This document shows positions 56,839 to 64,000 of a DNA stretch of 64,000 nucleotides, in pieces (position 1 is the stretch's first letter; every line of letters begins with the position of its first letter). The notes under the pieces are model-generated. The model was given only the letters and a program-made list of their open reading frames with translations, did no database searches and was not told where the DNA came from. Both the position numbers and the translations under genes were made by a program. The stretch spans positions 1 to 64,000 of the IMG/VR virus record IMGVR_UViG_3300013306_000002; one strand, given 5' to 3'. Origin of the DNA: a virus.

Positions 56839-57620
56839 GACTCGTCCTGGTCGGCTACATCGATTCGCAGGGGCGCCGGTCCTCCGTTGTTAAGCGAGAA
56901 GACCAACGCGTCAAACATCCCGTCGACTGTGGCGCGGATGATTTTCCGCACCGATGCCCCTGGGGCCACCACCGCTGGCGCCAGGATCGTCGTCTCCTGG
57001 TGGAAAGGGTTCACGCTGCTATCATCCGTAATGGCGTAGTTGACGGCGCTGATCCCGAACGTGTTGGGCGACACGTTATTACGGTTCGTGAAGTTCACGA
57101 ACGCGTAGCGCCTTCCGTAATAGGGAACGACGATGTAGAGCACGTGGCCACCGGGCACCACGTAGTTTTGGAACACAAACTCCTTGTTGATTCTGGGCGG
57201 GACCACGGAGGCGAGCGGCGTAAAATACTGGACCACATCGAGCAGTGGAGGAACGAACTGGATCGTATCCCCTGCGACGGCGGCGCTGGGCCTGAAGTTT
57301 GGATCGTAGATGTCGTCCGACCAGAATAGGATCCTCCCGGGGCGACCAGCGGGAACGTACTGGGCATCGTTGCGCGCGTTGACGAGACCCGTGAATGATC
57401 GGGTGGGCGAGATCGTCATAAACTGCATGAACGTCGGCACCTGATCATCGAAGTACGCCATGTTGACGTTGGCGATGTCGCTATTGGGGCCCACGCAGAA
57501 GGCATGGCCACCCTGGTCAGACTCGTAGATGTCCCCAGGCGATGAGAGTGGCGTGTTCAGGCGAAAAAACCCGTAGTTGTTGACGGAGTAGGGTGTGGCT
57601 TGCGGTTGAGGAAAGGACAT
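56835..57620 (-). CDS. Beta-rich virion protein
   Basis: 261 residues. Start MSFPQPQATPYSVNNYGFF; all-beta with many aromatic and Asn/Pro residues (QNYVVPGGHVLYIVVPYYGR, APAVVAPGASVRKIIRATVD). The ribosome site is GGAAAG, 11 bases upstream, provided by the 15-base repeat. Candidate capsid, penton or spike base. TGATG coupling to the upstream gene. Confidence 0.6.
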   Translation of the reverse strand: MSFPQPQATPYSVNNYGFFRLNTPLSSPGDIYESDQGGHAFCVGPNSDIANVNMAYFDDQVPTFMQFMTISPTRSFTGLVNARNDAQYVPAGRPGRILFWSDDIYDPNFRPSAAVAGDTIQFVPPLLDVVQYFTPLASVVPPRINKEFVFQNYVVPGGHVLYIVVPYYGRRYAFVNFTNRNNVSPNTFGISAVNYAITDDSSVNPFHQETTILAPAVVAPGASVRKIIRATVDGMFDALVFSLNNGGPAPLRIDVADQDES

Positions 57621-58093
57621 CAGCGACCCGACTTTCCACTGGAAAGCATGGTCGCCGGGGCGGCCGGGACAACCCCCGAGGCCGCGCCCGCGAGACCCGT
57701 GATGGTCTCGAGCCACGGGTACGCTTCCACCAGGACCGCCACCGGGTTCACGCTGGTTGCGGCGATGTAGAGTCGATGCCCCTTCGCCACGTTGAAGGCG
57801 GTCGGCACGCCAGTTTGCAGGAGCTGACCGCGCCCCGAGAGAACTGGCGTTAGGTTGGCGTGTTGCCCGACCGCCACCGGGCCGGCCGTCTTGAGTGTCA
57901 GCGTGACCTTGGCCCACATTCGGTCAGCGTTGTACAGGATGTGCGTGCCGCCAATCTTGGTCAGGTATGTGGACACCTCGTTGCGATTCTCGGCGTCGCC
58001 CGTTGTGGCGGCCGGGGCCCTGGCCTGTGCCACGCTGGGGTTCAGCGAGACTGGAGCGAGTTTGTTGGAGCGGGGCGGGGCTGGCACGTTCAC
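57620..58093 (-). CDS. Beta-rich virion protein
   Basis: 157 residues. A disordered N-terminus is followed by a compact beta domain (GGTHILYNADRMWAKVTLTL, VAKGHRLYIAATSVNPVAVL) and a flexible tail. ATGA overlap with the transglycosylase gene. The pair with the 261-residue protein suggests a vertex or spike complex. Confidence 0.6.
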   Translation of the reverse strand: MNVPAPPRSNKLAPVSLNPSVAQARAPAATTGDAENRNEVSTYLTKIGGTHILYNADRMWAKVTLTLKTAGPVAVGQHANLTPVLSGRGQLLQTGVPTAFNVAKGHRLYIAATSVNPVAVLVEAYPWLETITGLAGAASGVVPAAPATMLSSGKSGR

Positions 58094-58821
58094 CTCTTCA
58101 AGAGGAGCAGGTACCCCAGAATGAGAGCACCGACGGTGATCATGATGGTACCAGAAAGCGGCTCGGTGAAATAGGGGGCGGCGTCATCCGGGATGGTGTA
58201 CGGGCCGACCGGCGGGTCCGGGATTAGGATTGGCGGTCCGCTCAACCCGGAAGAGACCGCCTGGCCGATCGCCCACTGCCGGTCGATGTCGAGTACGCGC
58301 GCGGCGACTTTTGTGGCGCTCTGACTTCCGAGCGGGACCGCGCCGCTCGAGGCCGTCCACTTTGCGATGTCGTGATAGACGTCGCCCGTCGTTAATCCAC
58401 CGAGCGCAGCCTGGGCGAACTGCGCGAGTTGATGGGAACCAGCACGTCCCACCGCGAATGCTAGGCGTGCCAGCTTCCAGGAATCGTCTGTTCCGAGAAT
58501 CGCCTCAGGGAAGGTAAGCATCCAGAGAACGGCCTCGAGTTCGTACTCGAGCACGCCGATGGCAATGTTGGATTCCGGATCCATGCGGGCACCCGCGTCG
58601 AGGCTGAACAGTGGCGGTACATATGCCGCTACCTGCATGAACCCAACCTCTCCAAGCGTCGGGTCGCCGGGCGCCCCGAAGTTACCGCCGCTCTCGTGCA
58701 GGATGATCGAGGCAACCCAGCCGGCCGGCAGCCCACCGCGGTACCTGTCGATCCATACCCCGAGCTGGTCGTAGATCGCCTTCGCGCGTGCTACGTCCGC
58801 GTCGAAGTTCGGGTCGGCCAC
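58090..58821 (-). CDS. Membrane-anchored lytic transglycosylase
   Basis: 243 residues from a GTG. ASIILHESGGNFGA contains the catalytic Glu (E43) of the SLT/goose-lysozyme family, with GEVGFMQVAAY following as in that family (GlxQi). After about 200 residues the protein ends with a membrane segment (GTIMITVGALILGYLLLLKR). It would cut glycan strands while tethered to a membrane, as internal-membrane phages do on entry. It complements the anchored peptidase at 11486. Confidence 0.85.
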   Translation of the reverse strand: MADPNFDADVARAKAIYDQLGVWIDRYRGGLPAGWVASIILHESGGNFGAPGDPTLGEVGFMQVAAYVPPLFSLDAGARMDPESNIAIGVLEYELEAVLWMLTFPEAILGTDDSWKLARLAFAVGRAGSHQLAQFAQAALGGLTTGDVYHDIAKWTASSGAVPLGSQSATKVAARVLDIDRQWAIGQAVSSGLSGPPILIPDPPVGPYTIPDDAAPYFTEPLSGTIMITVGALILGYLLLLKR

Positions 58822-58901
58822 GGAACGGGAGCGTAACGCGAGGCTGGCGCGACCGCAACCGCCGCTTCAAATGCCCCAGAAGCGGGGGCGCAAGAAGATG
58901 C

Positions 58902-59474
58902 TCACAGCGCCGCCATCAGGACATCCCTGGCCAAGTTGATGTTCGCCATCTTTTGGGTCGACCCCCCGTGATCCGGGTGATGCTTCTTGACCAGCACGCG
59001 GTGCCGCGCCTTGATCTTGTCGGCGTCCAGCAACTCGTGCATCTGGAACCCCATCACCTGCCGTGCCGCCGCCCGTGCCCTGTGGATCTCGGCCCCGGGG
59101 GGTGGTTGCTGCCGATGTCCGCCTGCGTGCGGGATATTCCAGTTCCACGGGCGACGGGCGCCTGACTGGGCCCTCCGGTGAGATGCATCCTCCGAGACCC
59201 CGGAGATGTCCGGCCGGTAATCGCCCCCGATGCCAGCGACCCACTGGTTCAGAAACGCCTCCGCCGCGCCCAGGGTGGCCTCCCGGTTGATAGGGTTGCC
59301 CTGCAAGAAATCGCTCAGCGAGTCCAGCAGGACCCGCGCCGGCGGTCTTGGGCGGCTGGCCTCCGCCAGTGACACACGATGCGGCGGGCAGAGCGCTGGG
59401 TCGCCCGATCCGTCCATCGGACACCGGCGCGTGCCCTCCTTGTACGTGCAGCGCGGGACCCTGGCGCGTGGCAT
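58902..59474 (-). CDS. J-domain protein
   Basis: 190 residues from MPRARVPRCTYKEGTRR. C9, C16, C25 and H28-type residues near the start (CTYKEGTRRCPMDGSGDPAL) may bind zinc. The last 42 residues are a J-domain core: KIKARHRVLVKKHHPDHGGS with HPD at about 166-168. It should recruit a host Hsp70, perhaps for capsid folding or DNA replication. Confidence 0.7.
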   Translation of the reverse strand: MPRARVPRCTYKEGTRRCPMDGSGDPALCPPHRVSLAEASRPRPPARVLLDSLSDFLQGNPINREATLGAAEAFLNQWVAGIGGDYRPDISGVSEDASHRRAQSGARRPWNWNIPHAGGHRQQPPPGAEIHRARAAARQVMGFQMHELLDADKIKARHRVLVKKHHPDHGGSTQKMANINLARDVLMAAL

Positions 59475-59481
59475 GCCCGGA

Positions 59482-60138
59482 TCACTCGGTCTCGGACGGA
59501 TCGCCCAGCACAACCTCGGAGGTTGGTGTTGGTGTGGCCGTGCTGGCGGCGGCTGCGCGGGCGGCGATCTTCTCGGCAAGTCCGCGGTTCACCGGGATAG
59601 TGATCGGCGAACGCCGGTTATAGTCGTGCGGGACGGGCGGCTTGGGTCCGTACACCCCATCGAAGTCGATCGGGGGCACCACGGAGCGACCATCGTCGGC
59701 GACCACACATGTCATCGCTCCGTCGATGGGTACTGTGACCACGGATCCGTCTGCGCCCTCCGTCGTGGTAGGCGGTGCGCCGTAATCGCGTACCATGCTC
59801 GTGTAGTTGGGCGGGAGATTGTCTCCCAAGGCATCCGCGAATATATCGCCATCAAGGGTGCCGAACGGCCCTAGCGACTCGACGCCCATGGGCCATTGGG
59901 GGGCCACATCAGGGGTCTCCGCGTCGAAGTACGCGCGAGAATCGAACGTCGGAGCATCGGTTGGCGCGGCGCCGGGTCGCGACCAGATGTGGCGAACGAC
60001 AGCGACCACCGTCGTGGACAGCGCATACAGAATGGTCACCCACTTCGCGACATCTACGAACTGGTCAGGCGGGAGGAGCCCGAACGCACAGAGGGCCAGG
60101 ATGCCAGCTGTGGTCAGGCCGAAGAACGCGTGTGGCAT
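59482..60138 (-). CDS. Two-helix membrane protein with long tail
   Basis: 218 residues. Residues 5-22 and 29-48 are hydrophobic with the loop GLLPPDQFVDVAKWVT between, and the rest is a polar, Pro/Thr-rich tail containing ALGDNLPP. The N-terminal hairpin matches the 115-residue protein at 60145 (LCAxGxxxxDQxxDxxKW). Holin-like layout, or a membrane component of the particle. Confidence 0.6.
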   Translation of the reverse strand: MPHAFFGLTTAGILALCAFGLLPPDQFVDVAKWVTILYALSTTVVAVVRHIWSRPGAAPTDAPTFDSRAYFDAETPDVAPQWPMGVESLGPFGTLDGDIFADALGDNLPPNYTSMVRDYGAPPTTTEGADGSVVTVPIDGAMTCVVADDGRSVVPPIDFDGVYGPKPPVPHDYNRRSPITIPVNRGLAEKIAARAAAASTATPTPTSEVVLGDPSETE

Positions 60139-60144
60139 GCTCGG

Positions 60145-60492
60145 TCACCCAGCCTTCGGCGGCGGAACGATGGCGACTGGCGGCGCGGGCGGCGACTCAG
60201 GTCTGGCCGGCGCCCGCTCGGTCGCCATCCTGGCCACGATGCCCGTGATCAGCGGCTCGATCTGCTGCCACACTGCCAGCGGCGCCTTCGGTTGCGCGGA
60301 CGCAATCCCCACTACCCCGGTCACGGTCTTGGCGGCCGCATAGGTCACGAAAATCCATTTCGTGTAGTCGAGCCACTGATCGACCGCGACAAATCCCAAG
60401 GCGCACAGCGTAGTGGCGGCAGCGATGAGCGCGACCGCGACAAGGCCGCGTTCGCTTTTCCAAAGATCCAGGATAGCTCCCATGGTGGGCAT
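60145..60492 (-). CDS. Two-helix membrane protein (paralog)
   Basis: 115 residues. Starts MPTMGAILDLWKSERGLVAV; two membrane segments with the loop GFVAVDQWLDYTKWIFVTYA, as in its neighbour at 59482. A Pro-rich end (ARPESPPAPPVAIVPPP) follows. The pair arose by duplication. Confidence 0.6.
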   Translation of the reverse strand: MPTMGAILDLWKSERGLVAVALIAAATTLCALGFVAVDQWLDYTKWIFVTYAAAKTVTGVVGIASAQPKAPLAVWQQIEPLITGIVARMATERAPARPESPPAPPVAIVPPPKAG

Positions 60493-60545
60493 CCTGGCAT
60501 GGAAGACGGTCCAACCTCAACATGAGGGAACCGCCGCTAAAGGTT

Positions 60546-60585
60546 GCGCGACCGGATCATGTCATCCAAGAACACCCGGTCGCGC
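60546..60585. promoter_or_regulatory. 10-bp inverted repeat downstream of the ParB-like gene
   Basis: GCGCGACCGG (60546-60555) and CCGGTCGCGC (60576-60585) are perfect complements with a 20-base spacer, in the 119-base gap between the ParB-like gene and the next gene on the minus strand. Candidate partition site, operator or terminator. Confidence 0.35.
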
Positions 60586-60611
60586 TTCGCGCGGAGAATT
60601 CCGCGCCAAGG

Positions 60612-62042
60612 CTACTTGCGCTTGCCCTTCTTAGGGGGCTTGGCCGGAGTCGTGCCGGTCGCGTGGTGGATGTACTGGTGCCACTGCTTGGGTAGCGTCT
60701 CCATATCCATTCGGCCCGACGCCACCATGATGCCGAGGACCACGCCCTTCACCAAGTCGTGCGTCGGTGGCTTCTTGGCGGTCATGACCAGCAGATCCTC
60801 GATGATGACGGCCTGCATGGGTTTGGGTTTGGTCGGGGCAGCGGCCGGCGCAGGCTTATCAGGGCCCGAGGCAGCGGCCGGCGCAGACTTATCAGGGCCC
60901 GAGGCCAGTGGCAGATCGGCCTGGGGACCTGCGACCACCGGGCCCTTCTTACCCTTGCCCTGCTTCTTGGCGGCGCGCTTGGCCTCCTTGTCGGCCTTCC
61001 TCTGTGCCTTCGCCGCGTCCTTGTCGGCCTTGGCTTTGTCGCGCTTGACCTGCGCCTCCAGGCGGGCGACCTCCCTTCTTTCCTTGGCGCTCTGCCGCGC
61101 CCCGGACTTGTCGCCGGACGCCCGCGCCTCGGCCACGGCATCGGCCTGCTTCTCCTGCTCTGCACCCTTGGCGCTTACGGCCAGATCCCGGAACTGCTCC
61201 TCGCTGATCTCGCCTTTGCGCCAGCGCTCCAGCAACTTGGCACTCGCAGCCTTGCGAGCGGTCAGAATCTTGGAGACCCATGACTCGGATCGGCCAATCG
61301 TGGCCGCGATCGCCGCCATGGTGGTGATGTTTCCGGTATCGGGGTCGTTGGTCGCCCTCAACTCGGCCGCGCTCTCACTGAGTTCGAAGGCCGAGAGTCC
61401 CTCGCGCAACCCGACGACCCGCAGAACCTCCCGCAGATATAGTCGCGCCAAGTCCTGCGACCACTTGACGGGAACCGGCTCTCGGTCTCGCACCGGGATC
61501 AGGGCATCGTCTCCCAGTTCGGCCATGGTCGCCGCCTTGTGCCGCCGCTGTCCGTCCAGCACGAGCTCGTGGATCTCGCTCTTCGGGCCTTGAATGCGGA
61601 CGACCAGCAGGGGGTCATTGATCCCCGCCAGGAGACCTTCCTCGGTGTTCTTCGAGTTCCGCTTGATGTCGTCGGCCAGGAGCCTGATCGAATCCGGATC
61701 CAGACCCGTGAAGGAGCGAGGATTTCGCCAGTGCTTGTAATCGAGCAGGAGATCGCCCAGCCGCGCCCATCGCGGCGTGCGTGCCTCGATCTCGTCGGCC
61801 GCCAACGCCTCAGCTTCGTTGTCGATCACCTCGGTCCCCTCGTCGGTTGGCCCCGCTCCGGGGCTGTCGTTCTCGATTTCGTTGTCATCCTCCCCATCCG
61901 CCTCGACGCCGGGGTCGGTCTCCTCCTCATGGGTAACCAGCCCCTCATCCTCCTCGTCGTCGTCTTCATCCAGGGGACCCACCGTGCTGTCGTCGTACTC
62001 TTTGTCGCGGAGGTCCGGATCCAGAAACTCGAGGCTGCGCAT
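60612..62042 (-). CDS. ParB-like protein with long basic and acidic tails
   Basis: 476 residues from the ATG with GGAG eight bases upstream. The first 90 residues are very acidic. A ParB N-terminal domain (about 92-190) includes the conserved DGQRRHKAATMAEL, then a helix-turn-helix ITTMAAIAATIGRSESWVSK (about 240-260). A Lys/Ala-rich coil follows, then two near copies of SGPDKxAPAAA and a C-terminal domain. ParB-like proteins bind centromere sites or act as CTP/nuclease switches. No ParA was seen. It could segregate the element or regulate transcription. Confidence 0.8.
   Translation of the reverse strand: MRSLEFLDPDLRDKEYDDSTVGPLDEDDDEEDEGLVTHEEETDPGVEADGEDDNEIENDSPGAGPTDEGTEVIDNEAEALAADEIEARTPRWARLGDLLLDYKHWRNPRSFTGLDPDSIRLLADDIKRNSKNTEEGLLAGINDPLLVVRIQGPKSEIHELVLDGQRRHKAATMAELGDDALIPVRDREPVPVKWSQDLARLYLREVLRVVGLREGLSAFELSESAAELRATNDPDTGNITTMAAIAATIGRSESWVSKILTARKAASAKLLERWRKGEISEEQFRDLAVSAKGAEQEKQADAVAEARASGDKSGARQSAKERREVARLEAQVKRDKAKADKDAAKAQRKADKEAKRAAKKQGKGKKGPVVAGPQADLPLASGPDKSAPAAASGPDKPAPAAAPTKPKPMQAVIIEDLLVMTAKKPPTHDLVKGVVLGIMVASGRMDMETLPKQWHQYIHHATGTTPAKPPKKGKRK
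60835..60910 (-). repeat. Tandem repeat in the ParB-like gene
   Basis: Two nearly identical units of about 33 bases (TTATCAGGGCCCGAGGC occurs twice) code for the SGPDK(S/P)APAA repeats in the Pro/Ala linker. Confidence 0.7.
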
Positions 62043-62142
62043 GGTCAATCTCCTGTCGGTTGGAAGAAAAGGTGGCAGGGACAACGGCATGAGGGGACCG
62101 TCGTCCTTTGCGTCGGTGGTGGGGTGTGCACCACTTCGCGGG

Positions 62143-62226
62143 CTACTGCCATTGCCGGCCCTTGGCGTCTACCACCTCGGGCCAAGAGTCATCACCCATC
62201 ATCTCGTTGCTGAACATCATGCACAT
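62143..62226 (-). CDS. Tiny ORF (27 residues)
   Basis: MCMMFSNEMMGDDSWPEVVD is acidic and Met-rich. GGAAAG from a perfect copy of the 15-base repeat (62231-62245) lies four bases before the ATG. Coding status rests on this ribosome site and on its place between genes. Confidence 0.35.
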   Translation of the reverse strand: MCMMFSNEMMGDDSWPEVVDAKGRQWQ

Positions 62227-62259
62227 CGGGCTTTCCACTGGCAAGGGCTTCGCAGCGTC

Positions 62260-63577
62260 TTACGCGCTCTGCTGTGCGATGGCTTCCAGGGAGGCCACGA
62301 TGAACTCCACAGCTACCTGCGGGACGATCGAGTTGCCGTAGCCCCGCAGAAGCCCCACTCGGCCGGGTAACCCTGCAACCAGCGGGAATGTTCCGGGTTC
62401 AACTGGCCGGGCGACGGGTGGTCCGCCGGATGGGTCTCGGCAGAGGACCCAGTCGGCATCGGCCCAGAATCCGCCAGTTGCGCCTGCAGGGATAGCGAGG
62501 TCACAGACTCGCCGATGTGGGTACCCGTCGCCTTGGTCTTGCGCTTGCGCTCCAGGAACGCTGGGGTCGCCCAGGATGCCGCTCGTATCACTTCGCCCGC
62601 CGTTGTCGGCAGATCCTGGCCGGTCGCCACCCTTCGCTTGCCGCCCTTGGCGCCGTCCGCCGCGCGGGGCGTCGGCCAGGACGCCAGCGCCGCCGCTCCG
62701 TGCAGGGTCAGTTGCACCTTCGTCCCGCTCTTCCTGGTCATGCCCTCGGGTGGCCCGACCGTTCCGCGCGCGTGCGCGTCGGGAGTCGGCCAGTGGCTCA
62801 GTCTCGCCACTTCGTTCAGCGGCCGGGCGTTCTCGCCGTGCATGTTCGACGCGCTGGACTTCCAGTCCCTTGCCGCCGGGGTGGACCATGGCTGCCGTCC
62901 GGGCCGCGCCCAGTAGCATCGGATTGTTCGGCCCGTGGTGGAATGTCTCCCTGCTCGCCGTGCCATCGCTGGCCAGCGGGGTTGGCCACACGGCGGTCTT
63001 TGCCGCCCCCGCCAGCTTGAGCGTCGGCGTCTCGTGGTCCCCGTTCGCGTACGAGTAGTCCCCGCGGGACACGGTCGGTGTAGGCCACGAAGTACAGCCG
63101 CTGTCGCTGGTGCGGAGCGCCGACGCCCGCCGCGCACAGATCCGCCGCCCCGACGGTGTAACCGCATCGTTCCAGGTCAGCGAAAACAACGTCGAGCCAC
63201 CCAAGGCCATCCTTGCTCGCAACCTGCTCTCCAAAGAGGATTGGAGGGCGACACTCCTGGATGAGTGCGAACCATGCTGGCCAAAGATGTCGAGCGTCGC
63301 GAACTCCTTCCCCCTTGCCCGCATCGCTGAACGGCTGGCAGGGGCAACTGCCGGTCCAGATGTCGGCGTCATCAGGGATGCTCGCGAGGCGGAGGGCATA
63401 CGACCAGCCGCCGATGCCCCCGAAGAAATGCCGCTGTCCAGGTCCAGCGACGTCTGCGGGTGTGAGATCGGCGATGGAGCGCCGGTCAACTCGTCCTGGG
63501 GCGATGTGGCCATGGGTGATGAGACTCTCCAGCCAGTCGGCTGCGAAGGGATCGTTCTCGTTGTAGAGGGCCGTCAC
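62260..63577 (-). CDS. DNA cytosine-5 methyltransferase with apparent frameshift
   Basis: From the GTG at 63577 the first frame gives NENDPFAADWL, FFGGIGGWSYALRL (motif I), GSCPCQPFSDAGKG with the catalytic C80, GEQVASKDGLGWLD (motif VI, EQV for ENV) and GAPHQRQRLYFVAY (motif VIII). It then ends at 62816 in noise. The C-terminus (FWADADWVLC, ARPVEPGTFPLVAG, LRGYGNSIVPQVAVEF, motif X) is in the next frame. One extra base near 62890 separates the two; an overlapping spurious frame is broken at the same spot, which points to an indel in the DNA and not to recoding. If intact it would protect DNA from restriction. Confidence 0.8.
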
Positions 63578-63858
63578 CGGGCCCAGGTGCGCTGACAGAC
63601 ATCGGGAACGGAATACGATCCATCCCAGGTCCGCTGCATCGTGGCTACGGCCCCCAGGCAGGCATCCTGGTCCCGATCGTTCACCGTCCCGCCCATGCCG
63701 CACCACTGGTGATAGACGATCGGGCAACCCGGAGCGCCGGGCGCCGCCGCGTCGCACCAAGCGTCGGCCTGTTCCTGGCAGGCCTCCGCGCGGGGCATGT
63801 CAGGGATGGAGATGGTGCAGGCGGTGAGCGCCAGCGTGCAGAGGATGGCGACGCGCAT
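63574..63858 (-). CDS. Small Cys-rich lipoprotein
   Basis: 94 residues from MRVAILCTLALTACTISIPD; LTAC is a lipobox. The mature part has paired Cys (EACQEQADAWCDAAAPGAPG, CPIVYHQWCG). GTGA overlap with the methyltransferase gene. It may be an outer-membrane spanin-like partner of the upstream small genes, but it lacks a typical Pro-rich spanin tail. Confidence 0.6.
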   Translation of the reverse strand: MRVAILCTLALTACTISIPDMPRAEACQEQADAWCDAAAPGAPGCPIVYHQWCGMGGTVNDRDQDACLGAVATMQRTWDGSYSVPDVCQRTWAR

Positions 63859-63947
63859 CACAACCACCACCCGAGGGTAACGACCGAGACCAGCACGCCA
63901 GCCAGGACGCCGCTGGCGAAGGCCAGTGGGTATGCGAGAGCGCGCAT
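63858..63947 (-). CDS. Tiny membrane peptide (29 residues)
   Basis: MRALAYPLAFASGVLAGVLV followed by SVVTLGWWL is one membrane segment. Both ends overlap neighbours as TGATG. In a lysis cassette it could be a holin or pinholin-like peptide. Confidence 0.5.
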   Translation of the reverse strand: MRALAYPLAFASGVLAGVLVSVVTLGWWL

Positions 63948-64000
63948 CACGCGGCACCTCCGAGCTCTGCCTCGGCCTCTTGTAGCGCCACATTGAGTTC
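63947..64000 (-). CDS. C-terminus of a gene cut by the window edge
   Basis: Only 17 residues are visible (ELNVALQEAEAELGGAA), a charged helical end. Its stop overlaps the next start (TGATG), so it belongs to the same small cassette as the membrane peptide and lipoprotein. Confidence 0.4.
   Translation of the reverse strand, partial: ELNVALQEAEAELGGAA

Noticed and set aside
60530-60545. KorB-type operator
   Set aside because: CCGCTAAA matches only half of the known KorB site; the other half is missing.
60544-61593. 349-codon + strand frame
   Set aside because: Antisense shadow of the ParB-like gene; Ser/Leu-rich as expected for the complement of Lys/Ala codons.
62313-63167. Open frame with repeated WPTP/WATP words overlapping the methyltransferase
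   Set aside because: This is the familiar alternative-frame reading of the variable linker of phage cytosine-5 methyltransferases. It was useful only to locate the frameshift.
1-64000. CRISPR arrays, rRNA or insertion sequences
   Set aside because: No regularly spaced repeats, ribosomal sequence or transposase with terminal repeats was found on either strand.

Overview
The window is GC-rich, very densely packed, and looks like part of the genome of a large virus or virus-like element of a GC-rich bacterium. Genes overlap by 1-4 bases (ATGA, GTGA, TGATG), many are tiny, and most internal genes carry an AAGGAG-type ribosome site. A tyrosine integrase, phage-only protein families (Gp37/Gp68, Gp88-like, ASCH-like, Dam-like, NADAR) and four groups of virion-type genes support a virus. 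The host is not shown by the sequence. Base composition and a myxobacterial-style peptide leader on the minus strand near 9.1 kb make Myxococcota a reasonable guess only.

No terminase, portal, HK97-type capsid, tape measure or sheath was found. Instead, 0-12 kb and several later blocks hold many small proteins with one C-terminal or N-terminal membrane segment, a protamine-like Arg-rich membrane protein (2.3-4.0 kb), beta-rich candidate capsid proteins (4.1-5.5, 34.0-34.7, 56.8-58.1 kb), and two peptidoglycan enzymes (M23 peptidase 11.5-12.1 kb, transglycosylase 58.1-58.8 kb) that both end in a membrane anchor. This suggests a tailless, membrane-containing virion, far larger in genome than the known small ones. 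A packaging ATPase was not seen and may lie outside the window.

Layout: 0-12.1 kb, virion operon, + strand. 12.1-17.3 kb, small accessory genes, an ice-binding-like (DUF3494) spike and a deoxyribosyltransferase-like protein. 17.3-31.6 kb, a long + strand metabolic operon: zinc ribbons, a nucleotidyltransferase-like protein, a DNA methyltransferase, an AAA ATPase with an apparent frameshift, a PP-loop (PAPS-reductase-like) enzyme, a shortened transglycosylase-like protein, and many small unknowns. 31.8 kb, a glycosyltransferase-like gene. 32.6-38.5 kb, minus strand: second virion block, small unknowns and a Gp88-like protein. 38.6-45.2 kb, modular spikes sharing one N-terminal domain. 45.3-54.4 kb, minus strand: replication and host-takeover block (sliding clamp, Gp37/68, ASCH-like, Dam-like, NADAR, replication initiator with a putative internal origin, kinase-like protein). 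54.5-56.5 kb, + strand: integrase and dual-specificity phosphatase. 56.5-64 kb, minus strand: third virion block, J-domain protein, two-helix membrane proteins, ParB-like protein, a cytosine-5 methyltransferase with a frameshift, and a small membrane/lipoprotein cassette cut by the window edge.

Three signals tie the element together. Many membrane proteins of the virion share a basic N-terminal leader ending in Leu/Met-Gly-Asp. Several transcription units start with a TA(T/G)GAT-type hexamer exactly six bases before ATG, as expected for leaderless mRNAs. A 15-base sequence, CTTGCCAGTGGAAAG, recurs at gene joints, where its GGAAAG end can act as a ribosome site. All function calls rest on reading motifs by eye; no database search was run.
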